Source of the DNA: Catellatospora tritici
Lineage (GTDB): Bacteria > Actinomycetota > Actinomycetes > Mycobacteriales > Micromonosporaceae
Assembly: GCF_019083965.1 (NCBI RefSeq)
Contig: NZ_JAHRCY010000001.1
Span: 577,077-641,076, forward strand
Direction of reading: 5' to 3'
Length of the DNA stretch: 64,000 bases
Shown one piece after another: positions 17,922-25,818 of this stretch. Every line of letters starts with the position of its first letter. Positions within the stretch are counted from its first letter, which is position 1. The position numbers and the translations under genes are program-made. The notes beneath the pieces were generated by a model. It was not told the origin of the DNA. It made no database searches and worked only from the letters and a program-made list of their open reading frames with translations.

Positions 17922-17984
17922 TGTGGATAACCACGGTGAAGGCTGTGGAAAACGCCTTGATCAACGGGGACAGCCTGTGGATAA
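17922..17984 (+). promoter_or_regulatory. cluster of three DnaA-box-like sites
   Basis: TGTGGATAA at 17922-17930, TGTGGAAAA at 17944-17952 and TGTGGATAA at 17976-17984, all in the same orientation. Two are exact complements of the classic DnaA box TTATCCACA. They lie between the DUF5679 terminator and the ThiF-like gene. There is no dnaA, dnaN or AT-rich unwinding element, so this is not oriC. It could be a DnaA-titration or DnaA-regulated site, or chance. Confidence 0.55.
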
Positions 17985-18036
17985 CGTGTGGGTAGCCGGT
18001 TCGTCGCGGCACGCTCGCCCCGTGGAACGTCACCCC

Positions 18037-18984
18037 ATGCCGCGCCCGACCCTGCTACCCGGACTGCGCCTGCTCTGGCGCAACCGGCACACCGTGCAGT
18101 TGGGCACCGACCCCGGCCAGGCCGTGGTGCTGGAGCTGCCGCACCCCGCCGCGGCCCGGCTGTTCGACCTGCTCGACGGCTCGCATACCGAACGGGCCGT
18201 ACTGGCCGAAATGGGCCGTATCGGCATGGCGGCGGCACAGGTGCACCAGGTGCTGGCGGCGCTGACCGGGGCGGGCCTGGTCGTCCCGGCCGACGCGCTG
18301 CTGCCCGCGGCCCTGCCCACAGCCCGACGCGACCAGTTGCGTGACGAGGCGACCGCGCTGGCGTTGCGCCACGCCGGACAGCCCGGCGCGCGCCCGGCCC
18401 GGACGCTGCGCCGCCGCGCCGAGGCCCGGATCGTGGTCGCCGGGAACGGACCACTGGCCGACCTGCTGGGCGAGACGCTGCAGGCGGCCGGGGTCGGCAC
18501 GGTCGCCTGGGTGCGCAGCCCCGGCGCCGCCGCCCGAGTCTCCGGCTCCGCCCGGCACACCCTGCGCGCCACCGACGCCACCTTCCGGGTGCAGGTCGGT
18601 CCGGCCGTGAGCGGGCGCGGCACCCGGCGGCGCGTGCCGCACCTGGCCCTGTGCGTACGCGACGGCACCGCCGTGGTGGGCCCGCTGGTGCCCACCACCG
18701 GCGGCCCCTGCCTGCGCTGCCTCGACCTGCACCGGGCCGACCGCGACCCGTGCTGGCCGGACCTGGTGGCGCAGCTGGCACAGGCCGCGCCGGAGCGCGA
18801 CCCGTGCGCGGCGGCCACCCGGGTCACCGCGGCCGGTTTCGCCGCTGCCGAGATCCTGGCCTACCTGGATGGCGCCGAGCCGACCACGATCGGCACCACC
18901 GTGGAGATCAATGGGGTCGCGCCGTGGCGCCGACGATCATGGTCGCCCCACCCGGCCTGCGACTGCACTCGGCGTCGCCGGTGA
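18037..18984 (+). CDS. ThiF/TOMM cyclodehydratase-like protein
   Basis: About 315 residues. The N-terminal part (LRLLWRNRHTVQLGTDPGQAVVLE) resembles the winged-helix peptide-recognition segment of bacteriocin-cyclodehydratase (TIGR03882-type) proteins. A Rossmann-like segment follows (ARIVVAGNGPLADLLGETL), then a C-terminal region with cysteines CLRCLDLH...DPCW and a final CDC that probably bind zinc. The usual ThiF adenylation motif is not obvious, so it may be a non-catalytic partner. No precursor peptide or YcaO gene is nearby, arguing against an active RiPP cluster. ATG 18037 is chosen; GTG 18022 or earlier starts are possible, and none has a strong ribosome site. The gene belongs to the conserved block upstream of the AarF kinase. 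Confidence 0.75.
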   Translation: MPRPTLLPGLRLLWRNRHTVQLGTDPGQAVVLELPHPAAARLFDLLDGSHTERAVLAEMGRIGMAAAQVHQVLAALTGAGLVVPADALLPAALPTARRDQLRDEATALALRHAGQPGARPARTLRRRAEARIVVAGNGPLADLLGETLQAAGVGTVAWVRSPGAAARVSGSARHTLRATDATFRVQVGPAVSGRGTRRRVPHLALCVRDGTAVVGPLVPTTGGPCLRCLDLHRADRDPCWPDLVAQLAQAAPERDPCAAATRVTAAGFAAAEILAYLDGAEPTTIGTTVEINGVAPWRRRSWSPHPACDCTRRRR

Positions 18985-19062
18985 CCCTGGGCAGCCGGTG
19001 GCCTTCACGAACTCTTCACTGCGGCATGACGCATTCCCGCCGAGGTCGGCGACAATGGCACG

Positions 19063-20397
19063 GTGACCGACATCCCGCGCCGAGCCGTCTCCCGGACCGC
19101 CAAACTCGCGTCCCTGCCGCTCGGCTTCGCCGGGCGGACCGTCCTGGGCTTCGGCAAGCGGATGACGGGGCTCGCCACCGACGTGATCAGCGCCGAGATC
19201 CAGGAGCGCACCGCCGAGCAGCTGTTCAGCGTCCTCGGGCAGCTCAAGGGCGGCGCGATGAAGCTTGGCCAGGCCCTGAGCGTGTTCGAGGCGGCGCTGC
19301 CGGACGCACTGGCCGAGCCGTACCGCGAAGCGCTGGTGAAGCTGCAGGAGGCGGCGCCGCCGCTGCCCGCCGCGACGGTGCACCGGGTGCTCGCCGAGCA
19401 GCTGGGGCCGGACTGGCGCACCATGTTCCGCGAGTTCGACGACTCTCCCGCCGCCGCGGCCAGCATCGGCCAGGTGCACAAGGCCGAGTGGAAGGTGCCG
19501 CGCAAGCGCACCGGCATCCAGGTCGCGGTGAAGGTGCAGTACCCGGGTGCCGGTGACGCGCTGATCGCCGACCTGACCCAGCTGTCCCGGCTGGCTGGAT
19601 TGTTCAAGGTGATCCAGCCCGGACTGGACGTCAAGCCACTGGTCACCGAGCTGCGGGCGCGGGTGGTGGAGGAGCTCGACTACGAGCTGGAGGCGGCCAG
19701 CCAGCGGGCGTTCCACGAGGCGTACGCCGGGGACGAGGAGATCCTGGTGCCCCAGGTGCTGACCGCCGCGCCGCAGGTCATCGTGACCGAGTGGGTCGAG
19801 GGCATGCCACTGTCGAAGATCATCGGCAGCGGCACCGTGGCCCAGCGCGACCGGGCCGGGGCGCTGATGGCGACGCTGCACTTCTCCGCCCCGGCGCGCG
19901 CCGGGCTGCTGCACGCCGACCCGCACCCGGGCAACTACCGGCTGCTGCCCGACGGACGGCTGGCCGTGATCGACTTCGGCGCGGTCGCGCGGCTGCCGCA
20001 GGGCCTGCCGGAGCCGGTGGGCCGGATCACCCGGCTCGCGCTGGCCGGGCAGGCCGACGCCGTGCTGGACGGGCTGCGGAGCGAGGGTTTCGTGCGGCCC
20101 GACACACAGGTGGATGCGCAGGCGGTGCTGGACTTCGTCCGGCCCATGCTCGAACCGCTGGCCGTCGAGGAGTTCCGCTTCACCCGGCAGTGGCTGCGCG
20201 ACGAGGCGGCCCGGCTGGCCAGCCCGCGCAGCGCCGCGTACCAGCTGGGGCGGCAGCTCAACCTGCCGCCGTCGTACCTGATGATCCACCGGGTGACGCT
20301 GGGGTCGATCGGCGTGCTGTGCCAGCTGGAGGCCAAGGCCGGTTACCGCGCCATCCTGGAGCGCTGGCTGCCCGGCTTCGCCGAACCCGAGGACTGA
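19063..20397 (+). CDS. AarF/ABC1/UbiB-family atypical kinase
   Basis: A 444-residue protein with the UbiB-family hallmarks: KxGQ (Lys67-Gln70 in GAMKLGQ), an Ala-rich loop in place of the Gly loop (AAASIGQVH, 131-139), VAVKVQYPG (Lys157), HADPHPGN (284-291) and the metal-binding DFG (304-306). Family knowledge: these proteins bind ATP and support lipid or quinone metabolism, with ATPase rather than protein-kinase activity shown for some members. GTG 19063 is the first in-frame start, 78 bp after the ThiF-like gene. In mycobacteria the homologue also sits next to whiB7. Confidence 0.92.
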   Translation: MTDIPRRAVSRTAKLASLPLGFAGRTVLGFGKRMTGLATDVISAEIQERTAEQLFSVLGQLKGGAMKLGQALSVFEAALPDALAEPYREALVKLQEAAPPLPAATVHRVLAEQLGPDWRTMFREFDDSPAAAASIGQVHKAEWKVPRKRTGIQVAVKVQYPGAGDALIADLTQLSRLAGLFKVIQPGLDVKPLVTELRARVVEELDYELEAASQRAFHEAYAGDEEILVPQVLTAAPQVIVTEWVEGMPLSKIIGSGTVAQRDRAGALMATLHFSAPARAGLLHADPHPGNYRLLPDGRLAVIDFGAVARLPQGLPEPVGRITRLALAGQADAVLDGLRSEGFVRPDTQVDAQAVLDFVRPMLEPLAVEEFRFTRQWLRDEAARLASPRSAAYQLGRQLNLPPSYLMIHRVTLGSIGVLCQLEAKAGYRAILERWLPGFAEPED

Positions 20398-20416
20398 GCG
20401 GCGGTCGTACCAAGCA

Positions 20417-20449
20417 GGATGCCCGCCGCTGGGGAGGCGGCGGGCATCC
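20417..20449 (+). terminator. hairpin terminator after the AarF gene
   Basis: GGATGCCCGCCGC (20417-20429) pairs perfectly with 20437-20449 over a 7-nt loop, 19 nt after the stop. There is no T-run. It lies between converging genes and probably acts in both directions. Confidence 0.7.
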
Positions 20450-20478
20450 GATGATGTGTGCTCATCAGGTTGTCGCTA

Positions 20479-20640
20479 TCAGCGCATCGACTGCTCTCGG
20501 GCACGTCGACGGGCGGAGATGATGACCTGGCGGGCGGAGCGGGAAGCCTCAGAGGGGATGGTCTGAGGCTTCGGCATTCGAGCCCGGCTCATGATTTCGT
20601 GGATCATATACATGTCGCTGATTCCGCTTCTCTCGTTCAT
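20479..20640 (-). CDS. 53-residue basic small protein downstream of whiB7
   Basis: Minus-strand ATG at 20640-20638 to TGA at 20481-20479. The product starts MNERSGISDMYMIHEIMSRA and ends RRRAREQSMR. It is strongly basic in its second half (SARRRAREQ), with no membrane segment or cysteine. AGGAC lies upstream of the start as a possible ribosome site. It follows whiB7 by 61 bp on the same strand, so it may be co-transcribed with it and belong to the WhiB7 response. It is not recognised; the clean start and codon pattern (G/C at third positions) support it as a real gene. Confidence 0.65.
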   Translation of the reverse strand: MNERSGISDMYMIHEIMSRARMPKPQTIPSEASRSARQVIISARRRAREQSMR

Positions 20641-20701
20641 TTCTTCGTCCTATTCGGGAACTTGCTAGCCGGCAGGCGGCTGGTTTGGATGTTTGCAGAG
20701 C

Positions 20702-21064
20702 TCAGGCGGCCAGACGGACCGACTCGCGAGCGGTGACCGTCGCGGCTACCCGCGCCTCGGTCTCGGCCACGAGGGCCGCCTCGCGAGCGAGGTCGTCCTT
20801 GCGCGGACGGCCACGCGGACGCTTGCGCGCCACGACGGCACCACGCTCGAAGATCTCACCGCCCCATACGCCCCACGGCTCCTCGCGCTCGAGCGCCCCA
20901 GCGAGGCACTCGACCTTGAGCGGGCACTCGCCACACATCGACTTGGCGAGCTCGAGCTCCGCGGGAGCGTCGGAGAACCACAGGTCCGGGTCGAACTTGC
21001 GGCAGGGCAGCTCTGCACCCAGCTCGACGCTGAAGTCGAGGGCTGGGGCCAACGCCAGACTCAT
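20702..21064 (-). CDS. whiB7: WhiB7-type Fe-S transcriptional regulator of intrinsic antibiotic resistance
   Basis: A 120-residue Wbl protein. Four cysteines ligate the [4Fe-4S] cluster: Cys21, Cys44, Cys47 and Cys53 (CxxC within CGECPLKVEC). EPWGVWGGE (62-70) is the WhiB turn that contacts sigma-A, and PRGRPRK (83-89) is the AT-hook that distinguishes WhiB7/WblC from other WhiB proteins. Known role: bound to the housekeeping sigma factor, it activates its own gene and a resistance regulon when translation is inhibited. ATG 21064 is chosen because GGAAAGG precedes it and the product then begins like known WhiB7. A long leader with an ORF and a terminator lies upstream, consistent with attenuation control. 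Confidence 0.95.
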   Translation of the reverse strand: MSLALAPALDFSVELGAELPCRKFDPDLWFSDAPAELELAKSMCGECPLKVECLAGALEREEPWGVWGGEIFERGAVVARKRPRGRPRKDDLAREAALVAETEARVAATVTARESVRLAA

Positions 21065-21136
21065 CTTTCGGTCACCTTTCCTTCGTTGCAGTTGGGGTGG
21101 CTGCAATCGGGGGCCCGGTCGACAGACCGGAAATAA

Positions 21137-21216
21137 CTAAGGCCGCGGATCCCGGTGTACGGGTTCCGCGGCCTCGAGGTGAGCCGGTTGGTCTGCTAGA
21201 CCGGTATACCTCGAGG
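21137..21216 (-). promoter_or_regulatory. whiB7 leader attenuator: terminator plus upstream hairpin
   Basis: On the minus strand a 9-bp stem (GGCCGCGGA with TCCGCGGCC; plus positions 21141-21149 and 21165-21173) with an inner CCCG/CGGG helix is followed by TTAGTTATTT, a good intrinsic terminator between leader ORF and whiB7. Immediately upstream, plus 21172-21180 and 21208-21216 (CCTCGAGGT and ACCTCGAGG) form a second stem with GGTCT/AGACC inside. Its loop contains the leader ORF stop codon (21196-21198), and it shares two bases with the terminator arm. A ribosome at the ORF end would open the second stem. Attenuation in whiB7/wblC leaders is established; its use here is inferred. Confidence 0.8.
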
Positions 21217-21528
21217 TGGAACGCCGCCGAATCCATCGAGCTTGATGCCCTCGGACTCGTTCTTCCGGTAACCCTTGGTGGTGCTGTTGCTGCTGGTGGT
21301 GCTCATCGGGACCAGGGCACCCGCCGGAGCGGTGGCCAGGATCGGGCTCTGCGGGGTCCAGTGCAGCTGTCGCTGAGCGATCAGCTGGGCCGCCAGCGGG
21401 CTGGCGACTGCCGGGACTGAGGCCACCAGGGCACGGTCCACGGGCAGGGTGCGGTTCACGGGCAACGCGGCCGTCGGCGCGCAGGCAGGGACAAGCGCCG
21501 ACAGGGTGAACGTGGTGGTCATCTCCAT
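21196..21528 (-). CDS. whiB7 leader ORF (uORF), 110 residues
   Basis: Minus-strand ATG at 21528 with a strong ribosome site (GGAGG, 8 nt upstream) and a 110-residue product beginning MEMTTTFTLSALVPACAP and ending GGVPPRGIPV. It is rich in Ala, Pro, Val and Thr, with no recognised domain or clear signal peptide. It ends at TAG 21196-21198, inside the hairpin that precedes the whiB7 terminator, 131 bp before the whiB7 start. Known WhiB7/WblC leaders carry short uORFs whose translation senses ribosome inhibition; this one is long for the role. It may be a true protein, a sensor peptide, or both. Upstream, an AT-rich GATCTTTAAAAAG patch (about 21686-21700) and TAAAACCGTTTGCG (about 21652-21665) could form the WhiB7-dependent promoter. 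Confidence 0.7.
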   Translation of the reverse strand: MEMTTTFTLSALVPACAPTAALPVNRTLPVDRALVASVPAVASPLAAQLIAQRQLHWTPQSPILATAPAGALVPMSTTSSNSTTKGYRKNESEGIKLDGFGGVPPRGIPV

Positions 21529-21685
21529 GGAACTCGCCTCCTCTCCGAACGTGCCCTAGTCGCTTACAGAACGTGAATCACCATCTCGGAGCAGCACAGA
21601 TGTGCGCTCTTTGAGGTGTGACCGAAGGCTATGCCTCCGGGGCGGGAGCGCGCAAACGGTTTTACGGCTCTGTTGCCAAATCTTT

Positions 21686-23854
21686 TTAAAGATCTTCTGA
21701 ATCGGGTTGATCAGGCGCCAAATCCGCCACCGCCGCACCCTTGAGCAGCGCCAGCACAGCGTCCCCGTACAGCTCCAACTTGCGCGGGCCGATACCGGCG
21801 ATCTCCACCAGACCTGATCTGTCAGATGGACGACGCTCGGCCAGTGCGGTCAGCGTCGCATCCGTGAACACCACGTAGGCGGGCACCCGCGCCACCGCCG
21901 CGACCCGGCCGCGCCAGTCGCGCAGCCGCTCCAGCAGCGCCTCGTCCAGCGTCGACGGGCAGGTCATGCAGCGACCCAGCTTGCGCTCCGGGCCGGTCAG
22001 CAGCGTCGCCCCACACACCCGGCAGCTCACGATCACGGTGCGGACCCGGCGCTCGACCGGTCCGCCCGGCGCGGCCGCCGCCCGCCGCGCCGACGGCACC
22101 GACCCGCTGTCGACCGGTCCGGGCAGGAATCGGCAGGCCCGGCGGGCCCGGCCGCCCGGCGAGCGGGCCTCGCCGTAGCTCAGCCACAGCCACTGCCGCG
22201 CCCGGGTGATCCCGACGTACAGCAGGCGCCGCTCCTCCTCGAGCGCCTCCGGCGTGCGCGCGTACCCGGTGGGCAGGGTCCCCTCGACCAGGCCGACCAG
22301 GAACACCGCGTCCCATTCCAGGCCCTTGGCGGCGTGCAGGCTGGCCAGCGTCACCCCGTCGACCGTCGGCGCGTGCTGCGCGTGCTCCCGGCGTGCCAGC
22401 TCCTCGGTGAAGCCGACCAGGCCGTCCGCGGCGCCAGGCTCGGGGCGGAACTCGGTCGCCAGGCGCACCAGCGCGGCCAGCGACTCCCAGCGCTCGCGGG
22501 CCGCGCCGCCGCCGGGCGGGCGGTCCGGCTGCCAGCCCAGCCCGGTCAGCACCGCACCGACCGTGCCGACCAGGTCACCGTCGTCCTCGGAGCGGGTCGC
22601 CCCGCGCAGCGCCACCATCGCCTGGCGGATCTCGGGGCGCTCGAAGAAGCGCTCGCCACCACGCAGCACGTACGGCACGCCGTGCTCGGCCAGCGCCTCC
22701 TCGTACGTCTCCGACTGGGCGTTGGCGCGGAACAGCACCGCTATCTCGGCCGCGGGCGTGCCCGCCGCGATCAGCTCGGCGCACCGGCGCGCCACCGCGA
22801 TCGCCTCGTTCGCCTCGTCGGGGAAGGTGCGCAGATCCGGCTGCGGGCCGGGCGGACGCTGCCCGATCAGGTCCAGCCGCAGTCGCGCCTCGCTGCCCTT
22901 GGCCTGCCGGATCACCGCGTTGGCCAGGCCGACCACCTGCGGCGTGGACCGGTAGTCGCGCACCAGCCGGACCACCGTCGCGTCGCGGTGGGTACGCGCG
23001 AAGTCCACCAGATACGACGAGGTCGCGCCGGTGAACGAGTAGATCGTCTGGGCGGCGTCGCCGACCACGGTCAGGTCCCGGCGGCCGCCCAGCCACGCCT
23101 CCAGCAGCCGCTGCTGCAGCGGGTTCACGTCCTGGTACTCGTCGACGACGAAGTGGCGGTACTGCGAGCGCACCTGCTCGGCGACGTCGGAGTGCTCCTC
23201 GATGCCCCAGCACATCGCGCGCAGCAGGTCCTCGAAGTCGATCACGCCTTGGTGGCGCTTGACCTGCTCGTACGCCTTGAAGACCGCCTCGACCTGGGTG
23301 GCGTCCAACGGCACCTCGCGCCCGGCCTTGGCCGCCTCGACCGCGTACTCCCCCGGTTCCACCAGGGACGACTTCGCCCACTCGATCTCACCGGACAGGT
23401 CGCGGGCGGCCACCCGGTCCGCGCGTACCCCCGCACGGGCCGCCGCCAGCGTGACCAGCCGCGCCTTGCTCTCCACCAGCTGCGGCATCTCCCGACCGCG
23501 CAGCAGCCGTGGCGCGAAGAACCGGAGCTGCCGCAGCGCCGCGGCGTGGAACGTGCGCGCCTGCACCCCCCGGGCGTCCAGCGCCGCCAGCCGTTCCCGC
23601 AGCTGCGCCGCCGCGCGGGCGGTAAATGTGACGGCCAACACATGTCGCGCCTGGATCTGCTCGGTCACCACCCGGTACGCGATCCGATGCGTGATCGCGC
23701 GCGTCTTACCGGTGCCCGCACCAGCCAGAATGCACACTGGACCAGCCGGGGCGACCACCGCGGCCCGCTGCTCGTCGTCCAGACCGGCCAGCACCCGCTT
23801 TGCCCTGACCTGGGCGGCGTCGGTGGCTCGGTCGTTGGTCACACCTGGAATCAT
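21686..23854 (-). CDS. uvrD2: UvrD2-type SF1A helicase with tetracysteine and HRDC domains
   Basis: About 722 residues. Walker A is AGAGTGKTR (about 44-52) and motif II is VVDEYQDVNP. Motif III/IV regions (VVGDAAQTIYSFTGA, RDYRSTPQVV), motif V (ASLHAAKGLEWDAVFLVG) and motif VI (LLYVGITRARQWL) complete an SF1A 3'-5' DNA helicase. After the motor a tetracysteine motif (VSCRVC...GRCMTC) and a C-terminal HRDC domain (LVEIAGIGPRKLELYGDAVL) give the UvrD2 architecture of mycobacteria. It is cytosolic, acting in DNA repair and unwinding. ATG 23854 is chosen; upstream frame sequence overlaps the divergent mycoredoxin leader. GTG 23842 is an alternative. It is transcribed toward whiB7. Confidence 0.92.
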   Translation of the reverse strand: MIPGVTNDRATDAAQVRAKRVLAGLDDEQRAAVVAPAGPVCILAGAGTGKTRAITHRIAYRVVTEQIQARHVLAVTFTARAAAQLRERLAALDARGVQARTFHAAALRQLRFFAPRLLRGREMPQLVESKARLVTLAAARAGVRADRVAARDLSGEIEWAKSSLVEPGEYAVEAAKAGREVPLDATQVEAVFKAYEQVKRHQGVIDFEDLLRAMCWGIEEHSDVAEQVRSQYRHFVVDEYQDVNPLQQRLLEAWLGGRRDLTVVGDAAQTIYSFTGATSSYLVDFARTHRDATVVRLVRDYRSTPQVVGLANAVIRQAKGSEARLRLDLIGQRPPGPQPDLRTFPDEANEAIAVARRCAELIAAGTPAAEIAVLFRANAQSETYEEALAEHGVPYVLRGGERFFERPEIRQAMVALRGATRSEDDGDLVGTVGAVLTGLGWQPDRPPGGGAARERWESLAALVRLATEFRPEPGAADGLVGFTEELARREHAQHAPTVDGVTLASLHAAKGLEWDAVFLVGLVEGTLPTGYARTPEALEEERRLLYVGITRARQWLWLSYGEARSPGGRARRACRFLPGPVDSGSVPSARRAAAAPGGPVERRVRTVIVSCRVCGATLLTGPERKLGRCMTCPSTLDEALLERLRDWRGRVAAVARVPAYVVFTDATLTALAERRPSDRSGLVEIAGIGPRKLELYGDAVLALLKGAAVADLAPDQPDSEDL

Positions 23855-23943
23855 CCCAGGTCCACTCGATGTTGCTGCGGTTAGAGTCCGAGTCCCCATG
23901 GAGCGACCGCACGGCGCTCCCATCCCCCCACTTGAGGATGACC

Positions 23944-24201
23944 ATGCTGACCATGTACTCGACCACCTGGTGCGGCTACTGCCACCGCCTGCGCACCCAG
24001 CTCGACCGCGAGGGCATCACCTACACGGTGATCGACATCGAGCAGGACCCGAACGCGGCCGAGTTCGTGATGAGCGTCAACGGCGGCAACCAGACGGTCC
24101 CGACGGTCAAGTTCAGCGACGGCTCCGCCCTGACCAACCCGAGCATCATCCAGGTCAAGGACCGCCTCGCCACCCTCGCGACCGCGGCTGAACCGGCCTG
24201 A
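23944..24201 (+). CDS. mrx1: mycoredoxin (glutaredoxin-like, WCGYC)
   Basis: An 85-residue thioredoxin-fold protein with active site WCGYC (Cys10 and Cys13), cis-proline region QTVPTVKF and C-terminal glycine motif SDGSAL. Mycoredoxins use mycothiol to reduce mixed disulfides in the cytosol. ATG 23944 is preferred over ATG 23938 because GAGG (23934-23937) is then 6 nt upstream. It is divergent from uvrD2 with an 89-bp gap, as in other actinobacteria. Confidence 0.92.
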   Translation: MLTMYSTTWCGYCHRLRTQLDREGITYTVIDIEQDPNAAEFVMSVNGGNQTVPTVKFSDGSALTNPSIIQVKDRLATLATAAEPA

Positions 24202-24245
24202 CCAGCTCTCGCGCCCTCGGCGCGCCGGGTCCACACCCGTCTTCC

Positions 24246-24310
24246 ATCGACGCTGGCCTATCTAGGGGACGAATCTTCGACAACCGTCCTCTAGATAGGC
24301 CAGCGTCGAT
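24246..24310. repeat. long perfect hairpin (20 bp plus 5 bp stem) after mycoredoxin
   Basis: Positions 24246-24265 and 24291-24310 are perfect complements (ATCGACGCTGGCCTATCTAG and its reverse). Five further pairs (one G-U) extend the stem inward to a 15-nt loop at 24271-24285. It lies between convergent genes and is followed by TTAAAAA. It may be a bidirectional terminator or a mobile palindromic element; the stem is unusually long and contains the rare CTAG twice. Confidence 0.8.
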
Positions 24311-24365
24311 TAAAAATCGAAGTGCCCGCGGGGGGTAGGCGAATGGTCGGGCGGGCGCCAGCAGC

Positions 24366-24614
24366 TCAGCTGGGCCACTTCGGCGCGTCGAGGCGGACGA
24401 CCTTCACCCGCTGGCGCCCCGACCTGACCGCGCCCACCGACGCGAGCGCCCGTGCCAGGTGCAGCGCGGCGTCGAGGGTGTCCGCCTCCGCGACCTGGCG
24501 GCGCTGCTCCGGGCTGATGGTCTCGTCGCGCAGGGGCAGCTCGTCATGAACCGACGCCACCACATCCTCGGGGGCGAACGGTCGAACCTCGGTTCGGACG
24601 ATCAGGTACCGCAT
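24366..24614 (-). CDS. small hypothetical protein (82 residues)
   Basis: Starts MRYLIVRTEVRPFAPEDVV with GGAG 6 nt upstream of ATG 24614. It looks like a compact alpha/beta domain: a beta strand YLIVRTEV, an acidic middle, then a helix-forming ADTLDAALHLARALASVGAV and a basic strand RVKVVRLD. No family is recognised. It lies 174 bp downstream of the DUF5753 regulator on the same strand. DUF5753-type regulators often have a small partner (frequently DUF397) next door, but this sequence does not look like DUF397. Confidence 0.65.
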   Translation of the reverse strand: MRYLIVRTEVRPFAPEDVVASVHDELPLRDETISPEQRRQVAEADTLDAALHLARALASVGAVRSGRQRVKVVRLDAPKWPS

Positions 24615-24788
24615 GCGCTACTCCGTCACTGGCTGGCGGGCGGAGGCGAAGTGGGTCCATGGGTGGAACTTCCACATTCGGCTGTTGTCATGCTTGTGCA
24701 TTTCCTGAGGTGTAATCAAGCAAGACGCGACGATCGTCGGGTAGCACCGCCCGAACGGGTGACTCAGCGTAACGTTTGCACGTTTTGA

Positions 24789-25712
24789 TCACCCGAGCTG
24801 TGACTCAAGCCACGCCCGCGATCGGACCGGGTCGAGCGCTGCCTCGCGCAGCCAGTCGAAGACCCGGGCGTACCGGTCGACCGCCATACGGTCAGTGATG
24901 ACCAGCTCACGCGCAAGCGCTTCGACAGCCACCGTCTCGGGATCCTCGGGGTCGGCGAAGTGATAGATGGAAAATCCCGTATAGGGCACGAACTCCGGCC
25001 CCACCGGGGCCTCGCACAGCAGTACTCTGATCGTCACATTGGGTAACAGCATGAGGTTCGACAGGTGCGCGAGCTGGCCGTCACGCACCGCCCGCGGTGC
25101 GCCCCGACCGAGTACCGCCTGCTCGTCGAGCACCGCCTCGTAGCCCGGCGGATCGGGCTGCCGGGTGAGGATGGCCTGGCGCGCCAGCCGCGCCGCGACC
25201 TCGGTGTCGGGCGCCTGCGCGGCGGGCACCTCGACGGCCGGGCCCGACGGCGCGGCCGCGCGCTGCGCGGGCACGACCTCGCCGGGGCAGGGGGCGGGCG
25301 AGGACAGGATGCGGGTGCGGGCGTACTCGGGCGTCTGCAGCAGGCCCGGGACGATGCTCAGCGCGTACTCCCTGATGCCGGCGCTGCCGGCCTCCAGTTC
25401 GGCGTACCCCCGTTGCCGTTGGGTCATCACCGGGTAGGCGCGCAGCCAGCCGCGGGTGTTGCCCGCGTCGCGCGTGATGGCCACGAGCTGGTCGCGGTCG
25501 CGACCACCCACCTGGTACAGGTCGAGCAGGTCCAGCACGTCGGCCAGGTCGGGACGGCTGCGCCCGTTCTCCAGCCGCGACAACTTCGACTTGGCCGCCC
25601 AGCCGACCCGGTCGACGACCTGGTCGCCGGTGAGCCCGGCCTGTTCGCGCAGGCGGCGCAGCTCCGCGCCCAGGCGCTGGCGGCGGACGATCGGGCTGGA
25701 TCCTCGCGGCAA
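24789..25712 (-). CDS. XRE-type helix-turn-helix regulator with DUF5753 domain
   Basis: A 307-residue protein. An N-terminal HTH_31-like DNA-binding domain lies at about residues 14-70 (LRRLREQAGLTGDQVVDRVGWAAKSKLSRLENGR). The DUF5753 ligand/partner domain runs from about 100 to 295 (YALSIVPGLLQTPEYARTRI, LMLLPNVTIRVLL, FSIYHFADPEDPETVAVE). Such proteins are abundant in filamentous actinobacteria and often regulate development or secondary metabolism with a small antagonist. An Ala/Pro-rich insertion sits near residues 145-175. The start codon is TTG (25712-25710), supported by GGAGG 7 nt upstream. It is divergent from the ArsR gene. Confidence 0.9.
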   Translation of the reverse strand: MPRGSSPIVRRQRLGAELRRLREQAGLTGDQVVDRVGWAAKSKLSRLENGRSRPDLADVLDLLDLYQVGGRDRDQLVAITRDAGNTRGWLRAYPVMTQRQRGYAELEAGSAGIREYALSIVPGLLQTPEYARTRILSSPAPCPGEVVPAQRAAAPSGPAVEVPAAQAPDTEVAARLARQAILTRQPDPPGYEAVLDEQAVLGRGAPRAVRDGQLAHLSNLMLLPNVTIRVLLCEAPVGPEFVPYTGFSIYHFADPEDPETVAVEALARELVITDRMAVDRYARVFDWLREAALDPVRSRAWLESQLG

Positions 25713-25818
25713 GGGGAGACCTCCGTGGCGAACCAGCCCCCAGGCTAGGCTGCCCTACCTCTCCCGATCTGCCCGACACGCGGCTTTCACTCGTTCGCTA
25801 CGGCCACCGAAGGCGGGG

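Noticed and set aside
17922..17984. Replication origin
   Set aside because: DnaA-like boxes are few and there is no dnaA, dnaN, gyrase gene or AT-rich unwinding region nearby.
18037..18984. RiPP (thiazole/oxazole peptide) biosynthesis cluster
   Set aside because: Only one cyclodehydratase-like protein, with no YcaO, dehydrogenase or precursor peptide adjacent. The gene sits in a conserved housekeeping block.
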